From Batkoa obscura (lineage: Eukaryota > Entomophthoromycota > Entomophthoromycetes > Entomophthorales > Batkoaceae), in NCBI GenBank assembly GCA_030770535.1, contig JASVEC010000002.1, positions 372,001-436,000 of the forward strand: a stretch of DNA of 64,000 nucleotides, given 5' to 3'. This document shows, in pieces, positions 12,349-23,816 of this stretch; the stretch's first letter is position 1, and the number at the start of each line of letters is the position of its first letter. The notes under the pieces were generated by a model that was given only the letters and a program-made list of their open reading frames with translations, searched no databases and had not been told where the DNA came from. The position numbers and the translations under genes were made by a program.

Positions 12349-12678
12349 ATGATTAGTATCAGAGAAACTAACAATCAACTTTCCCGAGGTATCTTACCTT
12401 CTTCTTTGGATTATGGTTATATACCTAACGCAGATAAATTAGAAGAATGTTTAAGAAGACAACAACAAGCTAGTAATTATGATCAAGCAGATCTATTAAT
12501 TGAAGAAATTAAATCAGTTCAACCATATGAAAGTAGTCCAAGTAGTATCTACTATACTGATGATTATGATGAATTTGAATATGTGGAATCGTATACTTAT
12601 GAAAAGAAAGCAAAAACTGGCAATAAATTTAAGAAAAGTATATCCAAAATGAAGAGCTCTATTATGGGTTTCTTTTAA
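12349..12678 (+). CDS. Orphan 109-aa protein, acidic-tyrosine centre and basic tail
   Basis: No family recognised. A single exon preceded by a good TATA box. The protein starts MISIRETNNQLSRGILPSS, has a likely helix DKLEECLRRQQQASNYDQAD (about 31-50), then an acidic, Tyr-rich segment SIYYTDDYDEFEYVESYTYE (about 66-85), and ends in a Lys/Ser stretch KFKKSISKMKSSIMGFF that could form an amphipathic, membrane-touching helix. Codon use is balanced and the frame is the longest in the surrounding 2 kb, supporting a real gene. There is no signal peptide. It is surrounded by MITE-rich, gene-poor sequence, as expected for a lineage-specific gene. Confidence 0.65.
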   Translation: MISIRETNNQLSRGILPSSLDYGYIPNADKLEECLRRQQQASNYDQADLLIEEIKSVQPYESSPSSIYYTDDYDEFEYVESYTYEKKAKTGNKFKKSISKMKSSIMGFF

Positions 12679-14460
12679 TAATCTGTATATTATCAATATT
12701 TTGATTATCTACTGTATGTGTATCTATTTGTAGCTCTCTTTGATTTAATTCTCGAGCAAGTATTGTGAATTTTTTACCTCTCTCTCATTTCATTTATCTT
12801 TTTGTTTTTTAATTTATCATTCTCTTTATTCAATAAATAAAGTTTAACCAATATACTATTCTAAGTTTCTAGTTTTGCTTAACCTTTTTTATAATATTAG
12901 CTATATTAAATAGAAATAGAAATAGAAATCAACATTATGTAAATTTTATTATATAATCAAGTTTAAACATAACTTTAAAAGGACTTAGGGCTTAATATAG
13001 ACCTGCTTCATAAAGTAGGCTTAGTTTATTGACTTATCAAAGAAAATTATATCCTTAGTAAATATTTTATTTTGTAAAAGAATCCAAATAGAATTTCATT
13101 CAACTTTAAGATTCTAAATTATTGTTACTTTAATTGTATCAAAATTGAGATGCTTAATCTTAGCATAACTCAGAGATTTTTAATAGGAGATCTACCACTT
13201 GTTAGTTTTGATAGTGGATACAGTTATTATTTAGTCGACTATAGTGCCAATAACTTATTTTAATATTTACGATAAATATAGTATACTTATCTTATCACTT
13301 TGACATTTTAATTGTCATTAAAGTTTGTAATTTGAAGTGATATAATCGCCACTTATTCGATAGTTTATCAACGGTGCTTATATTGTTATAGCACTAAATG
13401 TTTTTATTGCTACTCTTGGCATACCACTTCTTGGCACTTTAATGTCTTATCTTAGTGGTATTTGGAAATATCTATAAATTGAAAACTCGGATACGTCAAT
13501 TAATTATGTTAATACCCTTGTTCTAATATTCACAAAACATTAAAAAAATAGCCATTTTGATGGAATTAAACTACTGATTATATCATAGATTTTAAGCTAT
13601 TATTTAAAATTATTTAAAATAATAAATATGTGCATGTTTTCTTCTATCTAAGAATTAAATTACGAATTTTAAATTTAACGCTTAAGTGAAAATGGTCACT
13701 GAAGTAACCCATTTTTATACAACTAATTACACCCCTAAAATAACATGTAAATCTAGACAAAGAACAATCAATGAATTCTATTTTAATACCACCCCTTCTT
13801 TGTTATCATACATTTTTAATTGAACTTTACAGCTTATTTATTTATTGGTGACAGCTCTAATTGTCTCCCATATTTTTTGAATTTGGTTAATAAATCCACT
13901 TTATATTTCAATTACATTATTGATTGGTTAAGTTTTAATTGATCCTTAATAATCACCAGACACTTATTCTTTGTAATCTAAGAAGTCAATTTTAGTTTGA
14001 AAATTGTATTTAAAATCATTTGAAAATTTAAAAAATTAACCTTTTATAGCCAAGTTGGGGGTATGTCAATAAAACTTGGACTAAATTTTAGAATTTCAAA
14101 GTAGCATGTTATTGTTGATACTCAGCTAAAAGGTTGATATTATCTTTACAAAGTTTTATATATAAACGTGAAGTGTCATGCAAATTATTATCAAGTTTTT
14201 ATCTCAAAATATTATATAAAATCTCCGCTTTTAGCATCATGTGGATCTTTTTTCATTAGATTATTGATCATTTTTAAAAAAATTTAAAGGATGAAAAATC
14301 AAATAGTTATACCGTTTATTTTTCTTTTTAATATTAAGAACATTCCTTAACATATCTCTCCTTTGCAATTTTTTGGATATCTGGAAGCACATGATTCAGA
14401 CCATCTTATTTGGGATTATAAAATTAAGGGAGAGGTAAAAAAGCTATTAAAATAAAAGAA
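12679..14460. other. Intergenic, nothing recognised
   Basis: AT-rich region between the orphan gene and the tRNA gene; no open frames of note and no MITE copies. Confidence 0.6.
14437..14456 (-). terminator. RNA polymerase III T-run terminator for tRNA-Tyr
   Basis: On the minus strand, just past the tRNA 3' end, there is TTTT (14453-14456) and then TTTTTT (14437-14442), the usual Pol III stop. Confidence 0.6.
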
Positions 14461-14543
14461 TCTCACCTCCCGGGATCGAACCAGGGACCGATGGATTGCT
14501 ACTAATTTACAGTCCATCGCTCTTCCAACTGAGCTAAGGTGAG
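14461..14543 (-). tRNA. tRNA-Tyr (GUA anticodon) with a 10-nt intron
   Basis: 83 nt on the minus strand. Acceptor CTCACCT pairs perfectly with AGGTGAG; D arm GCTC/GAGC; anticodon stem ATGGA/TCCAT with loop CTGTAA+A, anticodon GTA; T arm CCTGG/CCGGG with loop TTCGATC; discriminator A. The mature tRNA is 73 nt. The extra 10 nt (ATTAGTAGCA) sit directly 3' of position 37, the canonical eukaryotic tRNA intron site. The C1-G72 pair is the eukaryotic tyrosine identity element, which fits. The internal A and B box sequences (TAGCTCAGTTGG and GGTTCGATCCC) are intact, so it looks functional. Confidence 0.97.
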
Positions 14544-14902
14544 GTTTTATTACTCTGATAAATTAATAAATATATTTAATACTATTAAAAGCAGTTTTAA
14601 TTTTTTACTTTTATTGGTTATATTCAATTATGAAAGTTGATACTTGAAACCTGGTTGCTTTATGTTATAAAAACCTGAAAGTCTGAAAAAGAGTTTGCAA
14701 TAACTTGCTAAAAAGTGTATGAAATATAAAAGAGATTTATTTAATAAAACATACAAAAACACCGATATCATAATACTACTTAATTTAATATAGCTAAAAA
14801 AATAAAAGCTGAGAATGCATTCGATATTTAAGATTTAATTATACAAAACATTATATTTTAAACAAAGCTGATAATTAAAAAGTTTTAAACTCTATAATTA
14901 TA

Positions 14903-15005
14903 ATATGGGGATGTACTTTTGTGTTTAAGAATTTTGCTAACAATTTTTCTACTAAAATAGCGCTTAAAAATGGAAAACAATGAAGCCAAAAAAACACCCC
15001 CATAT
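14903..15005 (+). mobile_element. MITE-1 copy
   Basis: Plus orientation, close to the family consensus, with short deletions in the core. Confidence 0.85.
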
Positions 15006-15332
15006 AGTAATTTAAAAGTAGTTGTATTTATAAAATTTTATTTATTTTAAAAATTATTTACACTATTTCTATTATCTCTATTATTCTTATTTTAGGTTTA
15101 TTAAATTATTTAAATAATAAAGCTAAAATCAAATAAAAGTTGAAATTAAAATAAATAAACTATAATTAAGATGAAATAAAAATATAAAAAATATAAAATA
15201 AACTACAAAATTCAAAACCTAGTAAAAAAGCTATAAAAGTTGTGTTTTGTATTAAAGTACAGTATATAAGAATATATTATCAGTTATAAAAAATTATAAC
15301 AAGTTTAAATAAAAAAAACTTTGAAATTAATT

Positions 15333-15440
15333 ATATATGGGAATGTTTTTTTTAACTTCATTATTTTTTCCGTTTTTAAGCGCTATTTACGTGGAAAATC
15401 ATTAGTAAAATTCTTAAACACAAAAATACATCCCCATATA
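15333..15440 (-). mobile_element. MITE-1 copy
   Basis: Minus orientation; right TIR ACATCCCCATATA intact. Confidence 0.85.
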
Positions 15441-15590
15441 TTTAAAAATATATTGAATTTTAATAAGAATTAATAAAAAATTATTGATAATTTCTTAATA
15501 GATTACTTTATTTTACTAATTACTATAATAATGGTATTAAATAAAAAAATTCTTTTATAAAATAAAATCGGATTTAAAGTAGCATTTAAC

Positions 15591-15700
15591 ATATAGGGAT
15601 GTGTTTTTTTATGTTTGAGAATTTTACCAACAATCTTTCCACTCAAATAGCACTCAAAAAACGGAAAAGTAATGAAACCAAAAAAAAACATCCTCATGTA
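15591..15700 (+). mobile_element. MITE-1 copy
   Basis: Plus orientation, full length, 150 bp from the preceding reversed copy. Confidence 0.85.
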
Positions 15701-17103
15701 TAATTATCTATTAATCAATATTTTACTTATTTTCCGCTTTTTTATTAACAGTGTAATTTATTTAAAACAAACTCTATAAAATGTAGTATATTATAAAGGT
15801 TCTTAAAAATTGATAGTTAACTAAAATATAAAAACTATAGTATTGTTTTGTTATAAAAATCAAATCAAATATTTCCAAGTTAATAAATATAATATTAATT
15901 CTATAGGACTTTATTTAATTTATCGATATTTGATAAAAATATCGAGGGAGTATTAAATACTGTAAATTATAAATTTTATTATATTTTAAATACAAAATAT
16001 TAAGCAAACTTAATGTAGCTTTATAATTTTTACTAAATTAATAATTAACTTGACTACAAAACCTAGATTATTGCTTCAATTGATAAATAAAGTTGAAAAT
16101 TTCTAATTATAGAAATATACAATTAAAACATTACAAATTAGAGTTAAATATCTAATTACCAAAAGCTATTTTATACTTCTAAATCAGAAATAATCGCATT
16201 TAAGTACACAGCAACTATTCTAAGTAATATCTATTTTAATAGGAAAAAAAAAAAGCCTGTTTTTTATATTATACGGGATATTCTCATTTATTTATTTGCC
16301 AAATAAATAAATGGATAGATGTATTATTACATAATAACAATTTAATTGTAAGTGCTATAGTATTTTAACGTCTATTCTATATTAGAAAACTTACATGTTT
16401 AGTAGAATAGAACCATAGTAAATGGTTCGCTTTTACTTTACATACAAAGGGAATTTACAAGTTTCTTTAATAATTTTGAATGGTTACAAGTGATCAATAG
16501 TAATATTGTGTTGTCACTATTTCGTTTATTATTTAATGTAGTTAACGTTAGCCAAACCTAACATTTTGATTACTTTTATATCTTTTATTAATATAAAGCA
16601 AGCTTACCTTATTAATATAATATATCTAAATACTACAACTAAGTAATAATGTTCTAAACTTCAAAGCACTACCAATAATTTTATTTTATTAATAAACTTT
16701 GTGGTTCAACTAAACTAATAGCGATTATTTACAAATTTAGCTTGAATGTTAGATAAAAATTCTATTAAAGCGAATAATAATTGATGTTTAACAAGTTTCA
16801 ACTTGAATGTTAATAGAAATAAAAGTCACCACAAGGTTATGTTATTAATGGAAGTTCTTTGATAAAAGCCAACAACAGAAATTGTATTAGCAAAAGTATC
16901 CATTTTTTATAACTGGAATAAGATTCTAGTTGGGGAGTATGAGTTTTAAAAAAGTAAGGCTATTAATTATATAATAATGAATCTTTGCTTTTTGGATTAG
17001 TTATTTTATATTTTTATATTGAGGATAAGTTAGTATGATAATGAATAGTCCAATCTGCTTACTAATTAGAAGAAAAAAATAAAATCAAAATGATGATTTT
17101 ATT

Positions 17104-17209
17104 AATAGGGATGTTTTTTTTGGTTTCATCACTTTTTCCATTTTTAAAGCGCCATTTAAGCGGAAAAGTTGCTAGTAAAATTCTCAAACAAAAAAGTACA
17201 TCCTCATAT
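17104..17209 (-). mobile_element. MITE-1 copy
   Basis: Minus orientation, full length, about 420 bp beyond the 3' end of the first homeodomain gene. Confidence 0.85.
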
Positions 17210-17627
17210 TTTTTTTCGAAATTCCAGCATGCTGTTTTTTTTTAGTAATTTTCATTAAACTTATTTAAAATTTGGTTACATAAAAAGTGCACAAAATATC
17301 ATAACAAAAAACATTGCAAGATCAATTGATTTGTTTTTTGGTTAGTATTACCCTACATTGTATATAAGAAACTTTTCCCCCAAGTAACTAATTCTATTCA
17401 AAAAGATAGTTTGAAATAAGATGAAAATTTAAGTCTAATGAAGAGGGTAGTTGGTTTGTTATAATATTTATAAATGATTAATAATATTGATTTATTTTTA
17501 AAGGTAGAAATTGGAAAGTTATTAAAAGACAGCTTTTATAAGCGTGTTATGCTTTTATTAATTTGTATTATAAACAAGGGATTATACATAAATAGAGGAC
17601 ATAAGAAAGGCTCAAACGAGCGGTGAA

Positions 17628-18011
17628 TTAAAAAGAAAGCATTTTACAAGTATTCATAGTGGAAGCCCAATAGTGAGAGAAAACGGACTTGGCGTTTGGA
17701 TTTTCACAGTGAAACTTAATATCTAATTCATTAGAACCAGAGGATGGAGAAGATCTTGAAGAATCTTGATTTATAAGATCAATAACAAAGTCAGCTTCTT
17801 TTTCCTTTGAACTCTGTGGTAGATCTAATTTGCCATCCTTTGCCCTTCGATTTTGAAACCAAACTTGAAGTTTACGTTGCTCTACGCCAATTCGGTTGGC
17901 TAATTCTTTTCGCAATTTTAAACTGGGTCGGGAGGTTTCTTGATAGATTGTTTCTAATAAGTTTAGTTCACTTTTGGCTAACCGGAAACGTAACTCTTTT
18001 TTTGAAGTCAT
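17628..18011 (-). CDS. Small homeodomain protein HD1 (127 aa) of a tandem trio
   Basis: Probable DNA-binding transcription regulator, nuclear. One exon. The homeodomain fills residues 4-63: helix 1 ELNLLETIYQE, helix 2 KLRKELANRIGV, recognition helix EQRKLQVWFQNRRAK with Trp51, Phe52, Asn54 and Arg56 (homeodomain positions 48, 49, 51 and 53). It lacks the three-residue loop insert of TALE homeodomains. After a Ser-rich acidic middle (SSRSSPSSGSNELD) it ends with VFSHYWASTMNTCKMLSF, a tail shared with the two neighbours. The start lies directly before the domain, with a TATA box 60 bp upstream. HD1 is the most divergent of the three. The target and process are unknown. Confidence 0.92.
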   Translation of the reverse strand: MTSKKELRFRLAKSELNLLETIYQETSRPSLKLRKELANRIGVEQRKLQVWFQNRRAKDGKLDLPQSSKEKEADFVIDLINQDSSRSSPSSGSNELDIKFHCENPNAKSVFSHYWASTMNTCKMLSF

Positions 18012-18070
18012 TTAGTTAATTTATAATTGTAATTAAAAACAAATTCCATCCAAATGTAAAATCGAATCGA

Positions 18071-18078
18071 TTTATATA
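18071..18078 (-). promoter_or_regulatory. TATA box of HD1
   Basis: TATATAAA inside AGGGTATATAAAT on the minus strand, 60 bp before the ATG. The same 13-mer precedes HD3. Confidence 0.6.
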
Positions 18079-19080
18079 CCCTTATTGAATCATAACTTAA
18101 TTAATAAAATATATATATGAATTGAGTTATGATCATATTTTAAATGCTTATCAACTCAAATGGAATATTAACTTTTTAAAAATATATGTCTCGGTACTTT
18201 CTAATTTAAGATCGAATAATATCATCAATAAAATATTTTATATAGAATGGCTTGAAGTTAATATAAAGCTACCAATCAATTGATAGGAAACAAAACTAGG
18301 TTAATTCAAACAATCAATGTTCTGTTCCACTGGATTCCTAATTTCTATTTCTACTTTATAAATCTATTAGCTTGGCTTAAAGTTTTGATTTTTTGATTGA
18401 TGAATAAGTTATTTAGAAAATAGCAGATTGTTTAGTATTTAAAATAAAATTAGAAGTTAGAATTAAGGCATAAGGTAGTCAGATAGTATATTAAATTTCA
18501 TAAATCGTATGAGATGAATAGCTTACTCATTATGTTTTAAAGACATTACGAGTTCAAAAGCCTTCTTAAAATACACTGAAATACAATGGTTCTTTATTTC
18601 GTTGTATTATTAAATTTTTTAATTTTATAAGAAAATTCAAACCTTTGGTCTAGAACTTTACCATTAACGGGAAATGGATTCCTTATAAGGACATATTTTT
18701 GATTTTGTGGCATACACTTCTCATATAAAGTTAATATACTATTTGAGATAATAGCTTATCCATTAAGATAATGCTTTAAAGCTACCGCTCTAACCGGAAC
18801 TATTCTTAACCAACAAATTTTTATTGAAAATACAACTATCATATAAAATTTGACTTAAAACTCAATTTAATTAATTAGGTGTAGTTTGGTAAACTAAGGT
18901 TGATGTGATACATAATACGCAATTTTCATCCTTAAAGAACTTGTTTAACAATGACTTATCTTTAATTCTGGTGACATTGTCTTTATATCAAGTAACATAT
19001 AGAATATAGGCTGAGGTCATAAATCTGATTTTGCTGGTTTGTATAATAGCTAATGATATACTCAATTGGTTTACATGATA

Positions 19081-19189
19081 TATATGAGGGTGTTTTTTTG
19101 ACTTCATTACTTTTTCCATCTTTTAAGCGCTACTTTAGAAGAAAAATTGTTAATAAAATTGTTAAATATAAAAATACATTCCCCTATAT
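19081..19189 (-). mobile_element. MITE-1 copy
   Basis: Minus orientation, full length. Confidence 0.85.
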
Positions 19190-19227
19190 TATTTTATTAT
19201 TAGTTAATAATTTGTCCTAATTTCAAG

Positions 19228-19270
19228 TTGAGAAAAGGGAAAAAGAGTAAAGTGAAGAAAAAACATATCC
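19228..19270 (+). mobile_element. MITE-1 right-end fragment
   Basis: About 43 bp resembling the right third of the element (GGAAAAAGAGTAAAGTGAAG then AAAAAACATATCCAT), directly abutting the complete copy at 19271. This suggests a tandem or nested insertion. Confidence 0.5.
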
Positions 19271-19374
19271 ATATGGGGATGTGTTTTTTTGTTTAAGAAT
19301 TTTACTACAATCTTTCCACTCAAATAGCGCTTAAAATGGAAAAATAATGAAACTAAAAAAAACAGTCCCATATA
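19271..19374 (+). mobile_element. MITE-1 copy
   Basis: Plus orientation, full length, ATATGGGGATGTG start and CAGTCCCATATA end. Confidence 0.85.
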
Positions 19375-20216
19375 ATGCTTTATTTGGGCTATAAAAGCCC
19401 ACAACTGATTTATTAGACCTAAAGAGCCATAAAGTACTATCTAATTGTATTTATTAAGGATATGATCTATATGTACCTTTTAGCCATTTCTATTCAGGAA
19501 AAATAAGATACTCTATTATAAGGCTATTTAACTCGTTACTTATAATGAAGCTATTATGCTAAAATTCAAGGGATAGTAAAAAACTATTCATAATATTGTT
19601 TATTGCCATCAAATGAGAGTAACTATTTTTGATGACTATAAATAACGTAAATGAGAATAACAAGGTCATAAATAACTATGGTATAATAAATTGAAGAGTG
19701 AAAATATACTTAAAATGAAAGAATATAAAATGGTTCACTAATAATTAGGTAATCATAAGTTTGTATATTTAAAATTTATTACGGTGTAATAAAAAAGGAC
19801 TAATTAATTATGTTCAAAAAAAGGATTATTTTAACTATATTTGTAAGTTTAATGTACAAATATAGAATTTAATCATTTTTATGATATAGTTTATTTAAAA
19901 TAGCTATTTAAAATTAATATAAAGATAAAAAGTCTAGACTTTTATTGAGTCTAACTTTATTACTCCAGTTTTATTTTAAAGTCCACAAAAGAACACTTGA
20001 TAATTTGAAATACAATTAAATAAGGGAGGTAAGTAAAATAATATTTCAATAATAATAGCTTTAATGAGTTTAAAAGTATTTATAAAATTTAAGTCAGACA
20101 CTTACTTTAAAACACGAAACGTTATTTATTTGATTTAAAATGATTACAAAAGGATAATAAAATACGAAGAGGATAAATATAAAGAAAGAGGGTAATTGTT
20201 AAATTAGGAAGATAAA

Positions 20217-20609
20217 TCAAAACTTAAATATTCTACAACTATTCATTGTTGAGGCCCAATAATGGGAAAATACTCTTTTTACATTTGGATCATCACTTTG
20301 AATTATTATTATATTGTCATCCATGGATTCTTCTTCTGAATTGGTTGTGCTAATGTCAGGACTATCCAAAGGATTTGTAGCTTTATTATTTACATAAGCT
20401 AACTCATTGGAAATTAACCGCTTTTCTCTATTATCCTTAGCCCGACGATTTTGAAACCAAATTTGGATCTTACGTTGCTCTATTCCCATCCTTGAAGCTA
20501 ACTCTTTCCTTGTTTTTAAACTAGGTCGTGGGTTATTGTTATATAAGGCTTCTAACATATTTACGTGACTATCGAGTAGTCGAAAACGAAATTGATTGGG
20601 TTCATGCAT
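20217..20609 (-). CDS. Small homeodomain protein HD2 (130 aa) of a tandem trio
   Basis: Probable DNA-binding regulator. One exon, homeodomain at residues 4-63 with DSHVNMLEALYNNNPRPSLK and EQRKIQIWFQNRRAK; Trp51, Asn54 and Arg56 in the same places as in HD1. By hand count 42 of 60 homeodomain residues match HD3. The middle is acidic (NSEEESMDD) and the end is VFSHYWASTMNSCRIFKF. The gene lies 2.2 kb upstream of HD1 in the same orientation, so the set arose by tandem duplication old enough for the linkers to have diverged completely. TATAAATA lies about 55 bp upstream. Confidence 0.93.
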   Translation of the reverse strand: MHEPNQFRFRLLDSHVNMLEALYNNNPRPSLKTRKELASRMGIEQRKIQIWFQNRRAKDNREKRLISNELAYVNNKATNPLDSPDISTTNSEEESMDDNIIIIQSDDPNVKRVFSHYWASTMNSCRIFKF

Positions 20610-20661
20610 CTTTTAATTTCAATATTAAAAAAATATAAAACGACATGGTTCTCATTGTTGG

Positions 20662-20669
20662 TATTTATA
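20662..20669 (-). promoter_or_regulatory. TATA box of HD2
   Basis: TATAAATA on the minus strand, about 55 bp before the ATG. Confidence 0.55.
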
Positions 20670-20932
20670 CTTCTTTTTGATCATTTTTTTTAATTTATTA
20701 CTTTTTATTATTGGCACCCTTACAATTATTTTACATAATTTAATACTTATTAAATGTAGTTTTGATTAAGTTTTTTAAAAATCTAGACAAACAACTCAAG
20801 AATTTCAAAGTAGTAAAATAAATTAGGCTAAATATATAAATATAGAATATCATCTCATTACAATAGTTTAACTATTTTCAACTAATTATGAAATGTAATA
20901 GCCAGTATTACATTATTTTGCAACTATTTAAT

Positions 20933-21039
20933 ATATGGGGATGTATTTTTGTGTTTAAGAATTTTATTAATAGCTTTCCCACTCAAATAGCGCTTAAAAA
21001 ATGGAAAAAGTAATGAAGTCAAAAAAAACATCCCCATAT
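20933..21039 (+). mobile_element. MITE-1 copy, close to consensus
   Basis: Plus orientation; both TIRs intact (TATATGGGGATGTATTTTTG and AAAAAAAACATCCCCATAT) and the core unbroken. A good type copy for the family. Confidence 0.9.
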
Positions 21040-23381
21040 CTTCTATTACTGAATTAAGTGAAGGGATTTTGTTTTATCAGCTAAATAAATTTAGCAATGG
21101 TTAGAGGTTTAGTGACATTTTTGTTTACACTTTAAGAACCTTTTTAGTGTTGTTTTCAATAATAATAAGTGAAGATATTTTAAACAAGACATAAGAGTCA
21201 TACTTGCTATAGTCTGGATTTAATGAAGTATTAACTGTTGTTACATTAATAAAGTTTAAAGATCATTAAGGCAAAATCATGAAATATTTCATTAATAGAA
21301 TCTACGCGTTAAATAAATTTTATTGTAAATAAATTTATTATATAATTCGCCTTTTAGCGTATATTGCTAAATATATTTTAAATTACAAAGATTAATAAAA
21401 CTACTCATCGATTTTTTATAGTTCACTCATTGATATAAATATATATGAAATAGAATAACTATTGCTTAATTTAAATTTTTATAATAAAGACTATTTAGCA
21501 ACAATCAAAGTTAACAACTAAAAATCTTTTATTAATATTAATTTAGCCTAATTATAAATATAGATGATTTTTAATTCCGCTTTTAAACTTGATGTATTTA
21601 CTTTGATTCTTTCTAGTCATTCAGAGTTCTTAGTTTTGACTTTATAGAAACTAACATCAAAGTTTGCATAGCTATATGCATCACTGAAATAAGTCAGTGC
21701 TATGATTATTTTTTTACGATTTATTTTAAAGCAGAAGTAAAAGGTAGGTATTTAAAACATTAACAATTTGTTAACATCTATTTAGACAGAACATCTAGTT
21801 CAACCATTTTTTATCAATTCTATTATATTATAAATTTAAGCCTTAAAATACAGAATTTTAAATCATCTTATATATCAACTTTAACTTAATTTTGGTTGAA
21901 CCATATATCATGATAATAAGCTATCATATTTTTTTGTTTTTAATAAACGCGATAGAATAGTAAGCTTGATGCTTCGTAAAAGTATAAATATGGTTTATTT
22001 CCACTTATTGGTAAGCAATAATTAAGTATTTAAGTCATATTTCGGTAAAATAAATTTTGAGCGTAAATTTACATAATTGAAAGTGTAATATCTAATTTTG
22101 GGTTTTTAGTTTACAAAAAAAGTTTAACTGAATGCCTTAATCATAACCAAAGCTCCGTAATCAAGTTATTATCAAGTAGTGATAATGTAAATTTACAATT
22201 TTAGACTAATTACCCTTATATCTACTAGCATTTAGATATGGGGTCATATTATTTTATGAAAAATTGTTTCATTTGTAATTGTATACTGCTTAGCTAATGT
22301 ATTTGGTTATAAAGCGTTAGAATTCAAACAGATTGAATAGAATGTCTCTAACTTTCAGATAAATTAAGACAAAATTTGCCTCCTGTTTTGTATTCTAACT
22401 ACTATCAACTTATTGGTCTTAAAGAAAATTTTCCCCTTGGTGTGTATCTTTCATATTTGGTAGAGGCTGTCTGTTTCTTTACCTTTGAAGAATTAGATTT
22501 TAGTGATATGTGTAGGCTTATATGAAAACTTAAGCTTATATCATTGATTTGTAATAATATTTCATTACCTGTTCTAATGTTATGTGACACATGTTATGGG
22601 TAAATTAATAAAACTTTCCAGTTTGGTTTAGATTAAATCTATAAAATCTATAAGCATCATTTTTTATGTGTATAAAATTATAGAAGATTCATGAGCAAAA
22701 TAATCAAATAAAAACATTATAATATAAGTTTGTTTTAAAATTAAGCCTCAGGTTTCGACTCGTATTCAGTTTTAGACTTGGAATTTCATAGGATTATAAA
22801 ATAGCCTAAAAGTACTAAACTATCTAAATAGTAGTTTGATATACTGGAATGGTTCTTATAGATTATCAATAATTTATAATTCAAGTAATACTACCTATTT
22901 AATTGTTTTATTAACGTTACGTATAAAAGTCAATATTTAAAACTTTAACATTAGGAACTTTCTATAATTGTAAATTTGAAATAAACTTATATTAAGCGAA
23001 AGTAAACAAGAAATTTAATAAATTTAATAAATTTAATAAATTTTAAGGCTAAATAGAATAAATGCGACGTTTTAGCAAATACTTTTTATATTTGTTTATA
23101 GTATTTACTTCTATTAAATATCAGTAGATAGAGGTACTTGTAGTGTTTTTTTGTAGTAAATTTGTATGCTAAAGAAAAAGTGCTTGAGGGAATTTAATGC
23201 TAAGAGTAAATATTAAGTTTGATCCATCCACAATAATTTGATATCGTAAGTTATATTAAATATCAAAATTGATTTCCTTTTTAAACTTATTTTAAATTCA
23301 TATTATGTTGTATTAAAATAATTTTATTGAATGATAATAAAAAAGATAAATAAAAATTAAACAGAGAAATTGGCAAAAAGG

Positions 23382-23768
23382 TTAGAATTGAAGCATTTTA
23401 CAACTATTCATAGTTGAAGCCCAGTAATGCGATAAAATTCTCGTGGTGCTATGCTCTTTGAAGTTGTTTGTTTGAGTGTCCATTGGAGATAGCCCTTCTG
23501 AGCTGACCGAGCTGCAATCAGGGCTACCATGATTCGTAGCTTCGCTATTTAAATGGTTTAAGCTAGCTGTGGTTGATTGCGCTTCCCTGACCTCTTTAGC
23601 TCTACGATTTTGAAACCAGATCTGTACCTTACGCTGTTCAATACCCATTCTTAAAGCTAACTGTTTCCTTATTTTTAAACCAGGTCTGGGGTTTTCATTG
23701 TATAGGGTTTCTAGTAGGTTTATATGACTTTTAAGTAATCTTGGACGAATATCTAAATTTTTTGCCAT
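23382..23768 (-). CDS. Small homeodomain protein HD3 (128 aa) of a tandem trio
   Basis: Probable DNA-binding regulator. One exon, homeodomain at residues 4-63 (KSHINLLETLYNENPRPGLK, EQRKVQIWFQNRRAK), with the same register for Trp51, Asn54 and Arg56. The linker is Ser/Thr-rich (CSSVSSEGLSPMDTQ) and unrelated to those of HD1 and HD2, but the C-terminus returns to ILSHYWASTMNSCKMLQF. The TATA context AGGGTATATAAAT equals that of HD1. Its position, 2.8 kb upstream of HD2 on the same strand, completes the array. A mating-type or developmental role is possible but there is no direct support. Confidence 0.93.
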   Translation of the reverse strand: MAKNLDIRPRLLKSHINLLETLYNENPRPGLKIRKQLALRMGIEQRKVQIWFQNRRAKEVREAQSTTASLNHLNSEATNHGSPDCSSVSSEGLSPMDTQTNNFKEHSTTRILSHYWASTMNSCKMLQF

Positions 23769-23808
23769 TATACAGTAAATTCAAGTTTATATCAATGATT
23801 TTTTATTA

Positions 23809-23816
23809 TTTATATA
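23809..23816 (-). promoter_or_regulatory. TATA box of HD3
   Basis: TATATAAA within AGGGTATATAAAT, 41-48 bp before the ATG. Confidence 0.6.

Larger units (their letters stand above)
14544..17627. other. Intergenic, MITE-rich
   Basis: Three kilobases without a gene, containing four MITE-1 copies (14903, 15333, 15591, 17104). The rest is AT-rich and without recognisable features. Confidence 0.6.
18012..20216. other. Intergenic between HD1 and HD2
   Basis: Contains the HD1 promoter, two facing MITE-1 copies (19081 and 19271) and a MITE-1 fragment (19228). No gene seen. Confidence 0.6.
20610..23381. other. Intergenic between HD2 and HD3
   Basis: Contains the HD2 promoter, one MITE-1 (20933) and a three-unit AATTTAATAA tandem repeat near 23012-23043. 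A 61-codon open frame at 22405-22590 (minus) is not supported as a gene. Confidence 0.6.

Noticed and set aside
15503-15697. Open frames running through MITE-1 copies (also 19204-19404 and 42500-42772)
   Set aside because: These frames are produced by the MITE sequence itself in several places and change with every copy; no gene.
22405-22590. 61-codon open frame on the minus strand (ends RGKFSLRPIS)
   Set aside because: No TATA box, no homology recognised and length within chance expectation; no flanking exon could be joined convincingly.
17628-23768. Homeodomain trio as a proven mating-type locus
   Set aside because: No HMG-box or pheromone/receptor gene nearby and no comparative data; kept only as a speculative remark.
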